Shown here: positions 1 to 8,798 of the stretch, piece after piece
Numbering within the stretch: the stretch's first letter is position 1
How the letters are laid out: each line of letters starts with the position of its first letter
Assembly: GCF_000336955.1 (NCBI RefSeq)
Contig: NZ_AOLI01000006.1
Coordinates: forward strand, 63,224 to 127,223
Direction: 5' to 3'
Length of the DNA stretch: 64,000 bases
Origin: Haloferax larsenii JCM 13917
GTDB taxonomy: Archaea; Halobacteriota; Halobacteria; Halobacteriales; Haloferacaceae
The notes under the pieces: generated by a model
Seen by the model: only the letters and a program-made list of their open reading frames with translations
What the model was told of the DNA's origin: nothing
The model's database searches: none
Made by a program: the position numbers and the translations under genes

Positions 1-44
1 GTAATCCGACAGAGCCATACGACGGCTACGGCTTCCACGACTAA
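1..44 (+). CDS. C-terminal end of an upstream gene (partial)
   Basis: The first bases read in one frame as a short peptide ending in GYGFHD, followed by a TAA stop at 42-44 and a T-rich stretch. This is probably the tail of a gene that begins before the window. Only 13 residues are visible, so the product cannot be named and the call could be chance. Confidence 0.4.
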   Translation, partial: NPTEPYDGYGFHD

Positions 45-180
45 GTTATTTTCTTGTATAGTTATTGTAGAAATATAGTCTCTAGCCACGGTATTCGAGG
101 GGTATTGTCTGCTACCTATGCGAACTATTCACATCGTCTAGTGGGCGGTTGTCCTACGACATTTGGAACCACCCTGCACA

Positions 181-187
181 TTTATCC
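181..187 (+). promoter_or_regulatory. TATA-like box for the acyl-CoA synthetase gene
   Basis: TTTATCC lies 28-34 bases before the ATG at 215. This is the spacing expected for a leaderless haloarchaeal gene, and it favours 215 over the upstream in-frame TTG (149) and ATG (191). Confidence 0.5.
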
Positions 188-214
188 CGAATGTTACTGA
201 AGGAAAACCCACAC

Positions 215-1825
215 ATGGAAAAACCACTTCTCGTGACCGACTTCCTCGACCGCGCTCGTCGGTACTACGCCGACGAGGAGGCGGTCGTGGCGACGACAGG
301 TGAACGCTTCTCCTACGCCGAACTCGGTGAGCGAGCAGACGGGGTCGCTGCTGCACTGCAGGCACGCGGCATCGAGAAAGGCGACCGGGTGGCGGTTCTG
401 GACCCGAACACGCATTACCACCTCGAAGCGGCCTACGGGTCGATGCAGGTGGGTGCGGTCCACATGCCGCTGAACTACCGTCTCGTTCCGGCCGACTTCG
501 AGTACATGCTGAGCGACGCCGACGTGAAGGCCATCTACGCGGACTACGCCTTCGCGGAGAAGATAGAACAGATTCGCGACGAGATTCCGACGGAGGTGTT
601 CATCACCAACGACACCGACGAGGTGGACGGCGAGTGGCTGGACTTCGACGAGGTCGTCGCCGAGTCGACCGACTACGACCGCCCGGAGATGTCCGAAGAC
701 GAAATCATCACCATCAACTACACCTCGGGGACGACGGGTGACCCGAAGGGGGTCTGTCGAACCCACCGCGCCGAGACGCTCCACGCGTACCTCATCTCCA
801 TGCATCAGGAGATTTCGGACGACGACGTCTACCTCTGGACGCTTCCGATGTTCCACGTCAACGGTTGGGGTCACATCTACGCCATCACCGGACACGGCGC
901 GAAACACGTCTGTACTCGCGGTGTCGAGGCGGCAGACGTCCTCGACGCGATTCGAACCGAGGACGTGTCGTATCTCTGTGCGGCACCGACCGTGCTCAAC
1001 ATCCTGATGAAACACTACCGCGACGAAGGCGGTGTCGAGACGACCGGGGGGAGTCCAGTTCGGGCGGCAACCGCAGGCGCGGCCCCACCAGAGGCGACGA
1101 TTCGCACCGTCGAAGACGAGTTCGGCTGGCGACTGATGCACGTCTACGGGGCGACCGAGACGGGGCCACTCATCACCACGTCGGAAGCCAAGCGCTTCCT
1201 CGACGGTGATGCGGACCGATTCTCTATCAAGAAACGACAGGGAATCGGCTACCTCGGCACCGACGTTCGTGTCGTCGACGACGACGGCGAAGACGTGCCG
1301 TGGGACGACCAGACAATCGGCGAAATCGTCGTCGCGGGCAATCAGGTGATGGACAAATACTGGAACAAGCCAGAAGAGACAGAAGAGGCGTTCACTGCGC
1401 GACGAGAGGGGTACTATCACATGGGAGACCTCGCGGTCGTCGACGAGAACGGCTTCATCAGTATTCAAGACCGAAAGAAGGACATCATCATCTCCGGCGG
1501 CGAAAACATCTCCAGCATCGAACTGGAGGACACGCTCTTCGACCACGAGCAGGTGTCTGATGTCGCGGTTATCCCGGTCCCGTCCGATGAGTGGGGTGAG
1601 TCACCGAAGGCGTTCGTCGTCCCGATTAGTGGTGACTCGGACAACCCCGGCGTGACCGAGACGGCACTTATCGACTTCTGTCGTGACCGAATCGCGACCT
1701 ACAAAGTGCCGAAAGAAATCGAGTTCGTCGAGGAACTCCCGAAAACCGCGACCGGAAAGATTCAGAAATACGAGCTACGAGAACGCGAGTGGGAAGACGA
1801 GGGTCGGATGGTCGGAGAGGGGTAG
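215..1825 (+). CDS. AMP-forming acyl-CoA synthetase
   Basis: This 536-residue protein belongs to the adenylate-forming (ANL) superfamily, which activates a carboxylic acid with ATP and joins it to CoA in the cytoplasm. The P-loop-like motif YTSGTTGDPKG, the YGATE motif, a GYYHMGDL segment and the C-terminal lysine region ELPKTATGKIQK are all readable, and the length is normal. The start at 215 is preferred because a TATA-like box sits about 30 bases upstream; an in-frame TTG at 149 and an ATG at 191 also exist. It lies just upstream of a Liv-type uptake operon in the same direction. That suggests, but does not prove, that the imported compound or a product of it is a carboxylic acid. Chain-length specificity cannot be read. 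Confidence 0.9.
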   Translation: MEKPLLVTDFLDRARRYYADEEAVVATTGERFSYAELGERADGVAAALQARGIEKGDRVAVLDPNTHYHLEAAYGSMQVGAVHMPLNYRLVPADFEYMLSDADVKAIYADYAFAEKIEQIRDEIPTEVFITNDTDEVDGEWLDFDEVVAESTDYDRPEMSEDEIITINYTSGTTGDPKGVCRTHRAETLHAYLISMHQEISDDDVYLWTLPMFHVNGWGHIYAITGHGAKHVCTRGVEAADVLDAIRTEDVSYLCAAPTVLNILMKHYRDEGGVETTGGSPVRAATAGAAPPEATIRTVEDEFGWRLMHVYGATETGPLITTSEAKRFLDGDADRFSIKKRQGIGYLGTDVRVVDDDGEDVPWDDQTIGEIVVAGNQVMDKYWNKPEETEEAFTARREGYYHMGDLAVVDENGFISIQDRKKDIIISGGENISSIELEDTLFDHEQVSDVAVIPVPSDEWGESPKAFVVPISGDSDNPGVTETALIDFCRDRIATYKVPKEIEFVEELPKTATGKIQKYELREREWEDEGRMVGEG

Positions 1826-2030
1826 TCGTCCCCATATCCCGTCAAGCGACTTTGACGGGCGTTTCAGCGATTGTATGTCGAATCGGCAGACCGTGGTAGT
1901 GTTCTAGAGGTTGTAATTTCCTGGTGAAAACATATTATCAGGGAATGTTGTTGAGTGTGGTAAGTATTATCATACCAATATGAGTCAACACCTTTGACAC
2001 ATGTTATCATTGTTGTAGGTGGTATGTACA

Positions 2031-2042
2031 TAACAATTATTA
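2031..2042 (+). promoter_or_regulatory. Probable promoter of the liv operon
   Basis: The A/T-rich sequence ACAATTATTAAC is centred about 29 bases before the ATG at 2066, as expected for a leaderless archaeal transcript. It also identifies 2066, rather than an upstream in-frame start at 1994, as the true start. Confidence 0.55.
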
Positions 2043-2065
2043 ACGAAGTATCCACCGGTAGTGCC

Positions 2066-3457
2066 ATGGCACGGGATACCAAGCCACTCAATCGGCGAGA
2101 TGTGTTGAAGGCGACCGGGGCTGTTGGTACGGCTGGTTTAACTGGGCTGGCTGGCTGTACAGGCGGCGGCGGTGGCGACGGCGGAGATGGCGGCGACGGA
2201 GGCGGTAATGGTGGCGGCGGGGGTGGTGACGACTACCCCGCATTGGGCAACTTCCCCATCGAAGGCGACAAGGCGATTTTTGGATTCAACGTCCCGCAGT
2301 CCGGACCGTACGCGTCTGAAGGTGAAGACGAACTCCGAGCGTATCAGCTCGCGGTGAAGCACCTCAACAACGGTGGCGGCTGGGTCGACTCGCAGTTCGA
2401 CGACCTCTCCGGTGACGGCGTGCTGGGCTACGAAATCGACTACGTCGACGGCGACACGGCAACCGACGCCGACCAAGCGCGGCAGTCGGCGTCCGGGATG
2501 GTCGAGCGCGACAACGCCATCATGATTTCCGGCGGGTCGTCGTCTGCGGTTGCAATCGCAGTGCAAGGGCTGTGTCAAAACGAGAAGGTCATGTTCATGG
2601 CCTGTTTGACGCACTCGAACGACACCACTGGGAAGGACTGTGTCCGCTATTCCTTCCGCGAGATGTTCAACGCCTACATGACCGGACAGGCGCTGGCACC
2701 GGTCGTCAAGGAGGCCTACGGGAGCGACCTCAAGTTCTACCAACTGTACGCCGACTACAGTTGGGGGCAAACCCAGCAAGCGTCGATGGAGCAGTTTATG
2801 ACCGAAGTTGCTGGATGGGAGCAAGTCAAATCCGTCGCGACCCCGCTCGGGACGACGGACTACTCGACGTATCTCTCGGAGGCGCAGAACTCCGGTGCAG
2901 ACGTGCTCATCCTCAACCACTACGGTCTCGACGGTGCGAACTCCGTCCAGCAGGCCGTCGACGCGGGCATCGACGAGGATATGGAGATTCTCGTCCCGCT
3001 GTACAACCGGCCGATGGCCGAGGCGGCAGGCGGCGCAATCGAGGGCGTCTACGGAACCGTCGCGTGGGACTCCCAAATCGACAACACTCCGTCTCAGGAG
3101 TTCACCGACGCGTTCAGCTCCGAGTACGACCGGACGCCGTCCGGTCCGGCACAACTCGCGTACGCTCAGACGCTCCAGTACGCTGCTGCAGTCGAGCGTG
3201 CGGGGACCTTCTACCCACCGGAGGTCATCAAGCAACTGGAGGACTACGAGTACGACAACGTCGGCATGGGCGCAGAGACCATGCGCGGGTGTGACCACCA
3301 AGCACAACGGGACGTGCCCGTCGTTCAGGGGCTTCCAGCGTCTGAACAGGAGGCCGGCAAGTACTTCGAGATTGTCAACGTCACGAGTCGCGACGACCTC
3401 GGATACGGCTGTGACGCAGGCCCGGCCGCCGAGTGTGAACTCGGGTCCTACGAGTAA
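2066..3457 (+). CDS. ABC transporter substrate-binding lipoprotein, Liv type
   Basis: This 463-residue protein is the extracellular binding component of a branched-chain-amino-acid (HAAT) type ABC importer. It begins with a twin-arginine signal (LNRRDVLKATGAVG) followed by a lipobox ending LAGC, so it should be exported folded by Tat and lipid-anchored. A glycine- and aspartate-rich linker of about 25 residues follows, then a type I periplasmic-binding fold. It is the first gene of an operon with two permeases and two ATPases. The HAAT class binds branched-chain amino acids, urea, amides or aromatic acids, and the ligand cannot be decided here. The promoter-proximal ATG at 2066 is chosen because the Tat signal starts there. 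Confidence 0.9.
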   Translation: MARDTKPLNRRDVLKATGAVGTAGLTGLAGCTGGGGGDGGDGGDGGGNGGGGGGDDYPALGNFPIEGDKAIFGFNVPQSGPYASEGEDELRAYQLAVKHLNNGGGWVDSQFDDLSGDGVLGYEIDYVDGDTATDADQARQSASGMVERDNAIMISGGSSSAVAIAVQGLCQNEKVMFMACLTHSNDTTGKDCVRYSFREMFNAYMTGQALAPVVKEAYGSDLKFYQLYADYSWGQTQQASMEQFMTEVAGWEQVKSVATPLGTTDYSTYLSEAQNSGADVLILNHYGLDGANSVQQAVDAGIDEDMEILVPLYNRPMAEAAGGAIEGVYGTVAWDSQIDNTPSQEFTDAFSSEYDRTPSGPAQLAYAQTLQYAAAVERAGTFYPPEVIKQLEDYEYDNVGMGAETMRGCDHQAQRDVPVVQGLPASEQEAGKYFEIVNVTSRDDLGYGCDAGPAAECELGSYE

Positions 3458-3584
3458 GACCTCGGTTCCCACACCGGTATCTTAATGAAAATTAACTACA
3501 GACAATTGCGCACACGTAAATGAGTATGCTTAACACACCCATGAAATCGCATGATTCGAACGACTCCAAGGGGGGTGAGAAAGT

Positions 3585-4553
3585 GTGAGCCTCTTGGCCG
3601 ACATCGTCGTCATCCTGCTCAACGGGCTTCAGCAGGGAGCGATATACGTTCTGTTGGCTGTCGGGCTCTCTATCATCTTGGGGACGCTCAAGTTCGTCAA
3701 CTTCGCCCACGGCGCGCTCTATCTCCTCGGGACGTACGCGGGGCTGTTCGTCGCGCTGAGCGTTCCGCTATCCAATGGAAAACTCCAAGAGTGGGGATTC
3801 ACGAGTTTCGGCCTCGACTGGGGATTCTTCGCCGCACTGGTGCTGGTCCCGCTCGTGGTGTTCGTCGCCGGACTCCTCATGGAACGCTTCCTCGCCCGCT
3901 CGTTTTACGACCGCCCGGACACCGACCAGATTCTGGTCACGTTCGGTCTCGCAATCGTCGTCCAAGAACTGTTCCGCGTCCTCTTCGGGAGTAACAGCCT
4001 TCCGTTCGAGCAGCCGGAACGCATCCTCTCGGTCGGGTCGTTCGCAGGGATTCCGGTCTCCGGTCCCGTTGCACTCCCCATCGTCGGCAACTTCCCGCAG
4101 TGGCGACTGTGGGTTATCGGCATCACCGCGGTACTCGTCTTGCTCGTCTACGTGCTGGTCGAGTTCACCGACTTCGGTCTCGTCGTCCGCGCCGGGACCC
4201 GTGACGCCGAGATGGTCCGACTCCTCGGCATCAAAATCACCCGTCCGTACATCGTCGTCTTCGGTATCGGTGCCGCACTCGCCGGCATCGCTGGCGTCGT
4301 GGGCGGCCCACTGAACGTCGTCAACCCGACTATCGGGACGAACATCCTCGTGCCCGCGTTCCTCACCGTCGTCATCGGCGGCGTGGGCAGTATCGCGGGG
4401 GCAGTCCTCGGCGGCGTCATCTTCGGACTCGCCACGGCGACTCTCGTCGCTTTCGCACCGGCGTGGTCGCAGGTCGGACTGTACGCGATTGCGGCTATCG
4501 TCCTCCTCACCAGGCCACAGGGACTCCTCGGTGACGAGGAGGTGGCACCATGA
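3585..4553 (+). CDS. livH: Liv-type ABC transporter permease (LivH)
   Basis: This 322-residue integral membrane protein has about eight hydrophobic segments. It contains the permease signature GLSIILGTLKFVNFAHG near residue 30, typical of the LivH family. It forms the membrane channel with LivM for solute import. The start is GTG, preceded by the purine-rich GGGGTGAGA, which could serve as a ribosome-binding site inside the operon. The next gene overlaps by four bases (ATGA), indicating translational coupling. About 125 bases separate it from the binding-protein gene, which could allow differential expression of the more abundant binding protein. Confidence 0.92.
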   Translation: MSLLADIVVILLNGLQQGAIYVLLAVGLSIILGTLKFVNFAHGALYLLGTYAGLFVALSVPLSNGKLQEWGFTSFGLDWGFFAALVLVPLVVFVAGLLMERFLARSFYDRPDTDQILVTFGLAIVVQELFRVLFGSNSLPFEQPERILSVGSFAGIPVSGPVALPIVGNFPQWRLWVIGITAVLVLLVYVLVEFTDFGLVVRAGTRDAEMVRLLGIKITRPYIVVFGIGAALAGIAGVVGGPLNVVNPTIGTNILVPAFLTVVIGGVGSIAGAVLGGVIFGLATATLVAFAPAWSQVGLYAIAAIVLLTRPQGLLGDEEVAP

Positions 4554-5716
4554 GCGAAAAGACAGACACTGCGACTGCGAGCACAGACACCACGACGAGT
4601 ACGAAGAGCGAGACCGCCTTCGGCGGGAGTCTCTCCGAGCGTTGGGAGCAACTCCGCGGCAGAGAGGGTACGGTCGTCGGGCTGACGGCAATCTTCGTGG
4701 CCGTCTTCCCGTGGCTCTTCGCCCGTGCACCGGTCATCTCTGATTTCGTGCAGGGCTACCAGAGCCTCGCGACGCTCATCCTCATCTGGGGCATCTTCGC
4801 CATCGGCTTCGACCTGCTGTTAGGCTACACCGGGCTGCTCTCGTTCGGCCACGCGGCCTTCTGGGGCGGCGCCGCCTACGCCTCGGGTATCGTCGCGAAG
4901 AACGTCTCCGGCGACCCAATCGTGATGGTCGTCTCGGGGACGCTCTTTGCCGTCCTCTTGGCGTGGGTTCTCGGATTCCTCTCGCTTCGTCGCGGTGGCA
5001 TCTACTTCGCCATCCTCACGCTGGCGTTCGCACAGATGATGTACTTCATGGCGGCGTCGCCACTTGCGTTCCTGACCAACGGTGAAAACGGTCTGACCGG
5101 CGTCGAAGTCGGGAGCCTCTTCGGGATGATTCACCTCGAAGCCGATATCCCCGCGTTCGGCGGGATGCTCCTCGGTACGTGGCTCTACGCCTTCGTCGGC
5201 CTGTTCTTCGTCGGTGCGGTGGCCGTCGCCTACCGCATCCTCAACTCGCCGTACGGGATGGTCTTCCGTGCGATTCGCGAGAACGAACAGCGCGCCGAGT
5301 TCGTCGGCCTCAACGTCTGGCGCTACAAGCTGATGGCGTTCATCATCTCGGGGGCGTTCGCCGGTGTCGCTGGCAGCCTGTTTACCATCCACGGGTCGTA
5401 CGTTCCGCTCCAGTCGCTGTTCTGGACGGAATCCGGTGACATCGTCGTCATGACCGTCCTCGGTGGCGCGGGGTCTATGTTCGGACCTGTCCTCGGCGTG
5501 GGGTTGTACCTCTACGTCGAGAACATCGTCAGTACGATTCAGGCGCTGACGATTCCCTTCACGGACATCGTGCTCATCAAGGACTTCGGGTTCTACTGGC
5601 ACCTGCTTCTGGGGGCCATCTTCCTCGTCGTCGTCTGGGTCGTTCCGGACGGCCTGTGGGGAATCCTCAGTCGTATCCGCGAGTTCGTCTCCGCCAAACT
5701 CGGGGGTGACCGCTGA
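4550..5716 (+). CDS. livM: Liv-type ABC transporter permease (LivM)
   Basis: This 388-residue membrane protein is the second channel subunit of the HAAT importer. A hydrophilic, Ser/Thr-rich N-terminal tail of about 45 residues precedes roughly ten hydrophobic segments. The LLGYTGLLSFGHAAFWG segment matches the LivM signature, and a conserved cytoplasmic loop (FRAIRENEQRAEFVGLN) should contact the ATPases. It overlaps livH by four bases and shares one base with livG, so the whole block is translated as one coupled operon. It is slightly longer than bacterial LivM because of the acidic tail, which is common in halophiles. Confidence 0.92.
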   Translation: MSEKTDTATASTDTTTSTKSETAFGGSLSERWEQLRGREGTVVGLTAIFVAVFPWLFARAPVISDFVQGYQSLATLILIWGIFAIGFDLLLGYTGLLSFGHAAFWGGAAYASGIVAKNVSGDPIVMVVSGTLFAVLLAWVLGFLSLRRGGIYFAILTLAFAQMMYFMAASPLAFLTNGENGLTGVEVGSLFGMIHLEADIPAFGGMLLGTWLYAFVGLFFVGAVAVAYRILNSPYGMVFRAIRENEQRAEFVGLNVWRYKLMAFIISGAFAGVAGSLFTIHGSYVPLQSLFWTESGDIVVMTVLGGAGSMFGPVLGVGLYLYVENIVSTIQALTIPFTDIVLIKDFGFYWHLLLGAIFLVVVWVVPDGLWGILSRIREFVSAKLGGDR

Positions 5717-6474
5717 TGCCCCTGTTAGAGACCGAAAACCTCGTCAAAGAGTTCGGCGGCCTCGTCGCCACCGACGACGTGAACCTCACCGTCGAGGAAG
5801 ACGAGCGCGTCTCTGTCATCGGCCCGAATGGGGCCGGGAAATCGACGCTCATCAATCTCATTACGCGGCGACTCGACCCGACGAGCGGCGACATCCGATT
5901 CAAAGGCGAGTCTATCGTCGGTCTCGACCCGCACGAGGTGGTCCAACTGGGCGTCTCGAAGTCGTTCCAGACGGCGTCTATCTTCCCGGACCTCACGGTC
6001 AAAGAGAACGCCGAGATTGCGGCGCTCGCTGCGGAACGCGGCGCGTTCGGGTTCGAGTTCCTGAAACACCGAAACAGCCTCACCGACGTTCACGAAGTCG
6101 CCCGCGACACGCTCGACTCGGTCGGTCTCCTCGACCGGTCGGACACCGTCGCGACCGACCTCCCGTACGGCGACAAGCGCCGACTGGAGATTGGCATCGC
6201 TCTCGCCAGCGAACCCGACTTGCTCCTCATGGACGAACCGACCGCCGGGATGTCCCCCGAGGAGACGAAATCGACGGTAGAACTCATCGAACAGGTCAAA
6301 CGTGAACACGGACTCACGTTCGTCCTCGTCGAACACGACATGGAAATCGTCTTCAGCGTCTCCGACCGCATCGTCGTCCTCAGTCGCGGTGGCATCATCG
6401 CCGAGGGGACGCCCGACGAGATTCGCGGAAACGAGGCCGTCCAAGAGGCCTACCTCGGAGGTGTCGAACTATGA
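5716..6474 (+). CDS. livG: Liv-type ABC transporter ATPase (LivG)
   Basis: This 252-residue cytoplasmic ATPase powers the importer. The Walker A motif GPNGAGKST is near residue 36. The aspartate of Walker B lies in LLLMDEPTAG, followed by the switch histidine in VLVEHDME. The ABC signature is unusual: the usual LSGG position reads LPYGDKRRLEIG, a form seen in LivG-type ATPases. It overlaps livM by one base and livF by four, and is expected to form a heterodimer with LivF. Confidence 0.92.
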   Translation: MPLLETENLVKEFGGLVATDDVNLTVEEDERVSVIGPNGAGKSTLINLITRRLDPTSGDIRFKGESIVGLDPHEVVQLGVSKSFQTASIFPDLTVKENAEIAALAAERGAFGFEFLKHRNSLTDVHEVARDTLDSVGLLDRSDTVATDLPYGDKRRLEIGIALASEPDLLLMDEPTAGMSPEETKSTVELIEQVKREHGLTFVLVEHDMEIVFSVSDRIVVLSRGGIIAEGTPDEIRGNEAVQEAYLGGVEL

Positions 6475-7214
6475 GTCTCCTCGAAATCGACCACATCGAC
6501 GCCTACTACGGCGAGAGCCACATCATCCGCGACCTCTCGATGAGCGTCGAAGAGGGCGAAATCTGTACGCTTCTCGGCCGCAACGGTGCCGGGAAGACGA
6601 CGACGCTCCGGTGTATCGCAGGGGCGACGCCGCCGGACGTTCAAGACGGCTCGATTCGGTTCAAAGGAAAGGACATCACTGGCGTTCCCGCCGAGGACGT
6701 GTCGGTAAACGGCATCTCGCTCGTCCCAGAGGAACGGCGCATCTTCCCGAATCTCTCTGTCGCGGAGAACCTTCACCTCGCGGAAGTCGTCAACAACAAG
6801 TCCAACACGTGGGGGCGGTCGCTCTCGTTCGGCCACGAGGGGATGACCACCGAAGAGGTGTACGACCAGTTCCCGCGACTGGACGAGCGGCGAGACCAGC
6901 GGGCGGGGACGCTCTCCGGTGGCGAACAGCAGATGCTCGCCATCGCCCGCGCGCTGAAACAGAATACGGACCTGTTGCTCCTCGACGAACCTTACGAGGG
7001 TCTCGCGCCGAAGATTATCGAGGACGTCGAGGACGCGGTCCAGCGCATTAGCGACGACGGGACGACCATCCTCTTGGTCGAACAGAACGCGGCGGCAGCC
7101 ATCAACCTCGCCGACCGCGCGTACGTCATCGACCAGGGTGGAATCGTCTTCGACGGAACCGCAGACGAACTGCGCGACGACGAAGAGACCCGCGAACGAT
7201 ACCTTGGTGTCTAA
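6471..7214 (+). CDS. livF: Liv-type ABC transporter ATPase (LivF)
   Basis: This 247-residue ATPase is the second nucleotide-binding subunit. Walker A (GRNGAGKTT), the signature LSGGEQQM, Walker B (LLLLDEPYEG) and the switch region (ILLVEQNAAAA, with Gln-Asn where many ATPases have His) are all present. LivF proteins characteristically carry this EQN form. It overlaps livG by four bases. One base after its stop a thioredoxin-like gene begins, so the two are probably co-transcribed. Confidence 0.92.
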   Translation: MSLLEIDHIDAYYGESHIIRDLSMSVEEGEICTLLGRNGAGKTTTLRCIAGATPPDVQDGSIRFKGKDITGVPAEDVSVNGISLVPEERRIFPNLSVAENLHLAEVVNNKSNTWGRSLSFGHEGMTTEEVYDQFPRLDERRDQRAGTLSGGEQQMLAIARALKQNTDLLLLDEPYEGLAPKIIEDVEDAVQRISDDGTTILLVEQNAAAAINLADRAYVIDQGGIVFDGTADELRDDEETRERYLGV

Positions 7215-7215
7215 C

Positions 7216-7890
7216 ATGTCGGCGACACACCCAGACCCGGAGACGGCCCTCGACACGCTCATCGCAGCCGATGCTGTCGACGAAGCACCCGACGGGACGT
7301 TGACGACGACCGAAGAGTTCGAGAAAGTACTGGCCATCTATCACGACGTCTACGGTGCGGTATCGACCGAGGAGTTCCACCAGACGGTCGTCGACCTCTT
7401 CGACGTCGACCCTGACTCCGTCGAAGCCCACCTCGAAGCGTACGACGTCGGCCGGACAGACGTCGTTGCGTATCTCGCTGCCCAGTCGTTCCTCGACGTT
7501 CCGGTCGGTCAAGACCTGCTCACCGTCATGGCCAGTTTGCTGGTCGAGATTACGCCGTCGTCGCCGGTTCCGGACCAACTCTCGGAACTCGACGACGACG
7601 CGTTCGAGGCGTTTCTCGAATCGAACCCGGACGCTGTCGTCACCGTCTGGCGACGCTTCTGCACGCCGTGCGACGAGATGAAAGACGACCTCGACGAGAT
7701 TCTCGACCGGGTCCCAGCGGACGTTGCCGTCGCTGGTCTCGACGGTGAGGCGACAGACGATTTCTGTCGACGGTACGAAGTCGACACAGCGCCGACGGTG
7801 CTGTGTTTCCGCGACGGAGAACTGCGAGAATCAGCGTCCGGCCGAACGTCGCCCGACGACGTCGAACGACTCGTCGACCGCGTGTACTAG
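7216..7890 (+). CDS. Thioredoxin-fold protein with unknown N-terminal domain
   Basis: This 224-residue soluble protein has two parts. Residues 1-130 are an acidic helical region with no family I recognise. Residues 130-224 are a thioredoxin fold with the redox motif CTPC at 149-152 and the cis-proline loop DTAPT. It probably exchanges disulfides with a protein partner in the cytoplasm; no signal peptide is visible. The start is the ATG at 7216, one base after the livF stop, so it looks like the last gene of the liv operon. Its stop abuts the stop of the convergent UspA gene with no gap. A role in the redox state of the transporter or of acyl-CoA metabolism is possible but unproven. Confidence 0.75.
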   Translation: MSATHPDPETALDTLIAADAVDEAPDGTLTTTEEFEKVLAIYHDVYGAVSTEEFHQTVVDLFDVDPDSVEAHLEAYDVGRTDVVAYLAAQSFLDVPVGQDLLTVMASLLVEITPSSPVPDQLSELDDDAFEAFLESNPDAVVTVWRRFCTPCDEMKDDLDEILDRVPADVAVAGLDGEATDDFCRRYEVDTAPTVLCFRDGELRESASGRTSPDDVERLVDRVY

Positions 7891-8292
7891 TTACGGCCGC
7901 TTCGTCTCACCCGTCACCATGACGGGGCGGTCGGAGTTCAGGATGACCGACTGCGTGACGCTGCCGAACAGTGCTTTTCCTGCAGGCGACCGCTTTCGCC
8001 CAGCGGTGACGATGAGGTCTGCGTCTTCTTTCTCTGCGAACTCGACGATGACGTCTGCAGGGTCGCCAGAGGATTCGTTCACGTCGTAGGCGATTCCGTT
8101 GTCTTCGAGGTACTCACTCGCTTCTCTGACCGAGTGCAGTTGTGTCGCGGACGCACCGCTCGGGTTGTCGGTGAAACTGTGGACGAGCGTCACCTCCTTT
8201 TCGGAGGAGTCTCCAGGAAGATTTACAACCTCCTCGACGCAGGCGAGTGCGTGTTCTGTGTCGTCGTCGACGCCGATTACGATGTGATACAT
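7891..8292 (-). CDS. Universal stress protein (UspA family)
   Basis: This 133-residue single-domain protein has the UspA alpha/beta fold, with the N-terminal strand MYHIVIGVDDD and the core ADLIVTAGRKRSPAGKAL followed by FGSVTQSVI. The nucleotide loop is not canonical: the usual G-x2-G-x9-G-S/T spacing is altered (AGRKRSPAGKALFGS), so ATP binding is uncertain. The start at 8292 (MYHIV) is preferred over an upstream ATG because UspA proteins begin at this strand. It is convergent with the thioredoxin-like gene, with zero bases between the stops. UspA proteins are small cytoplasmic stress-associated proteins; the precise role is unknown. Confidence 0.8.
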   Translation of the reverse strand: MYHIVIGVDDDTEHALACVEEVVNLPGDSSEKEVTLVHSFTDNPSGASATQLHSVREASEYLEDNGIAYDVNESSGDPADVIVEFAEKEDADLIVTAGRKRSPAGKALFGSVTQSVILNSDRPVMVTGETKRP

Positions 8293-8366
8293 ACTATCAC
8301 GTCCCACGGGCCGATATTAGTGTTTGTGCTGATTCTCGGCCCCCGACCTCGACACCGTCGTTCGAA

Positions 8367-8624
8367 TTACTCGGTCACGTCGTCTATCTCGCTGGAGACG
8401 TAGACGACCAAGAGAAGAGGAATTCCCAACACGAGTGCGATAGTCAGTGCGCCGTACGCCGCGAACCCGAGGGGAGTCGCAGGGAACGCCACGAGAAAGA
8501 GGAACTTCGGCGGTCGAAGTCCCGAGACGAACGTCCCCGTGAGAAACCCTGCGACACCGGCGACGGTGACGAGCGCCGCATACAACCCGATGACGAATCG
8601 CTGACCGCGGACGTTCGAGCTCAC
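8367..8624 (-). CDS. Small two-helix membrane protein of the oxidase cluster (DUF7520-like)
   Basis: About 85 residues form two predicted membrane segments (FVIGLYAALVTVAGVAGFL and a longer one near LTIALVLGIPLLLVVYV) separated by a proline-rich loop. From memory it resembles the haloarchaeal DUF7520 family, whose members lie beside cytochrome oxidase genes. The start is uncertain: a GTG at 8624 gives a compact protein starting VSSNVRGQRF, but further upstream starts are open. It lies downstream of coxA on the same strand, and an accessory or assembly role in the oxidase is only inferred. Confidence 0.6.
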   Translation of the reverse strand: MSSNVRGQRFVIGLYAALVTVAGVAGFLTGTFVSGLRPPKFLFLVAFPATPLGFAAYGALTIALVLGIPLLLVVYVSSEIDDVTE

Positions 8625-8714
8625 GTCTCCGGATGTGTGGGCGACGGAGTTAGCGGTTTTCGTTCGCCGCGGACACACCGATGCACCTTTCTTCGCACAC
8701 ACTAACGGTCGCGT

Positions 8715-8798
8715 ATGTCGGACACGGACATCCTCGGCATCATCCTCGGCGGAATCGCGCTCTTGATGTTTGTCGTGGGTATTCTGCTCGTCGTCTGA
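8715..8798 (+). CDS. 27-residue single-span membrane miniprotein
   Basis: An ATG at 8715 opens a 27-codon frame ending in TGA. The product begins MSDTDILG and is then one continuous hydrophobic helix ending ILLVV. The short acidic N-terminus followed by a transmembrane segment is typical of tiny membrane subunits. It lies between the DUF7520-like gene and coxA but on the opposite strand. Such miniproteins can be structural subunits of respiratory complexes; that is an inference from position only. No homologue is recalled with certainty. Confidence 0.5.
   Translation: MSDTDILGIILGGIALLMFVVGILLVV

Noticed and set aside
194-1546. Long antisense open frames inside the acyl-CoA synthetase gene and inside many other genes
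   Set aside because: GC-rich third positions create long frames on the opposite strand. These lack domain signatures, have arginine/valine-rich shadow composition, and overlap well-supported genes completely.
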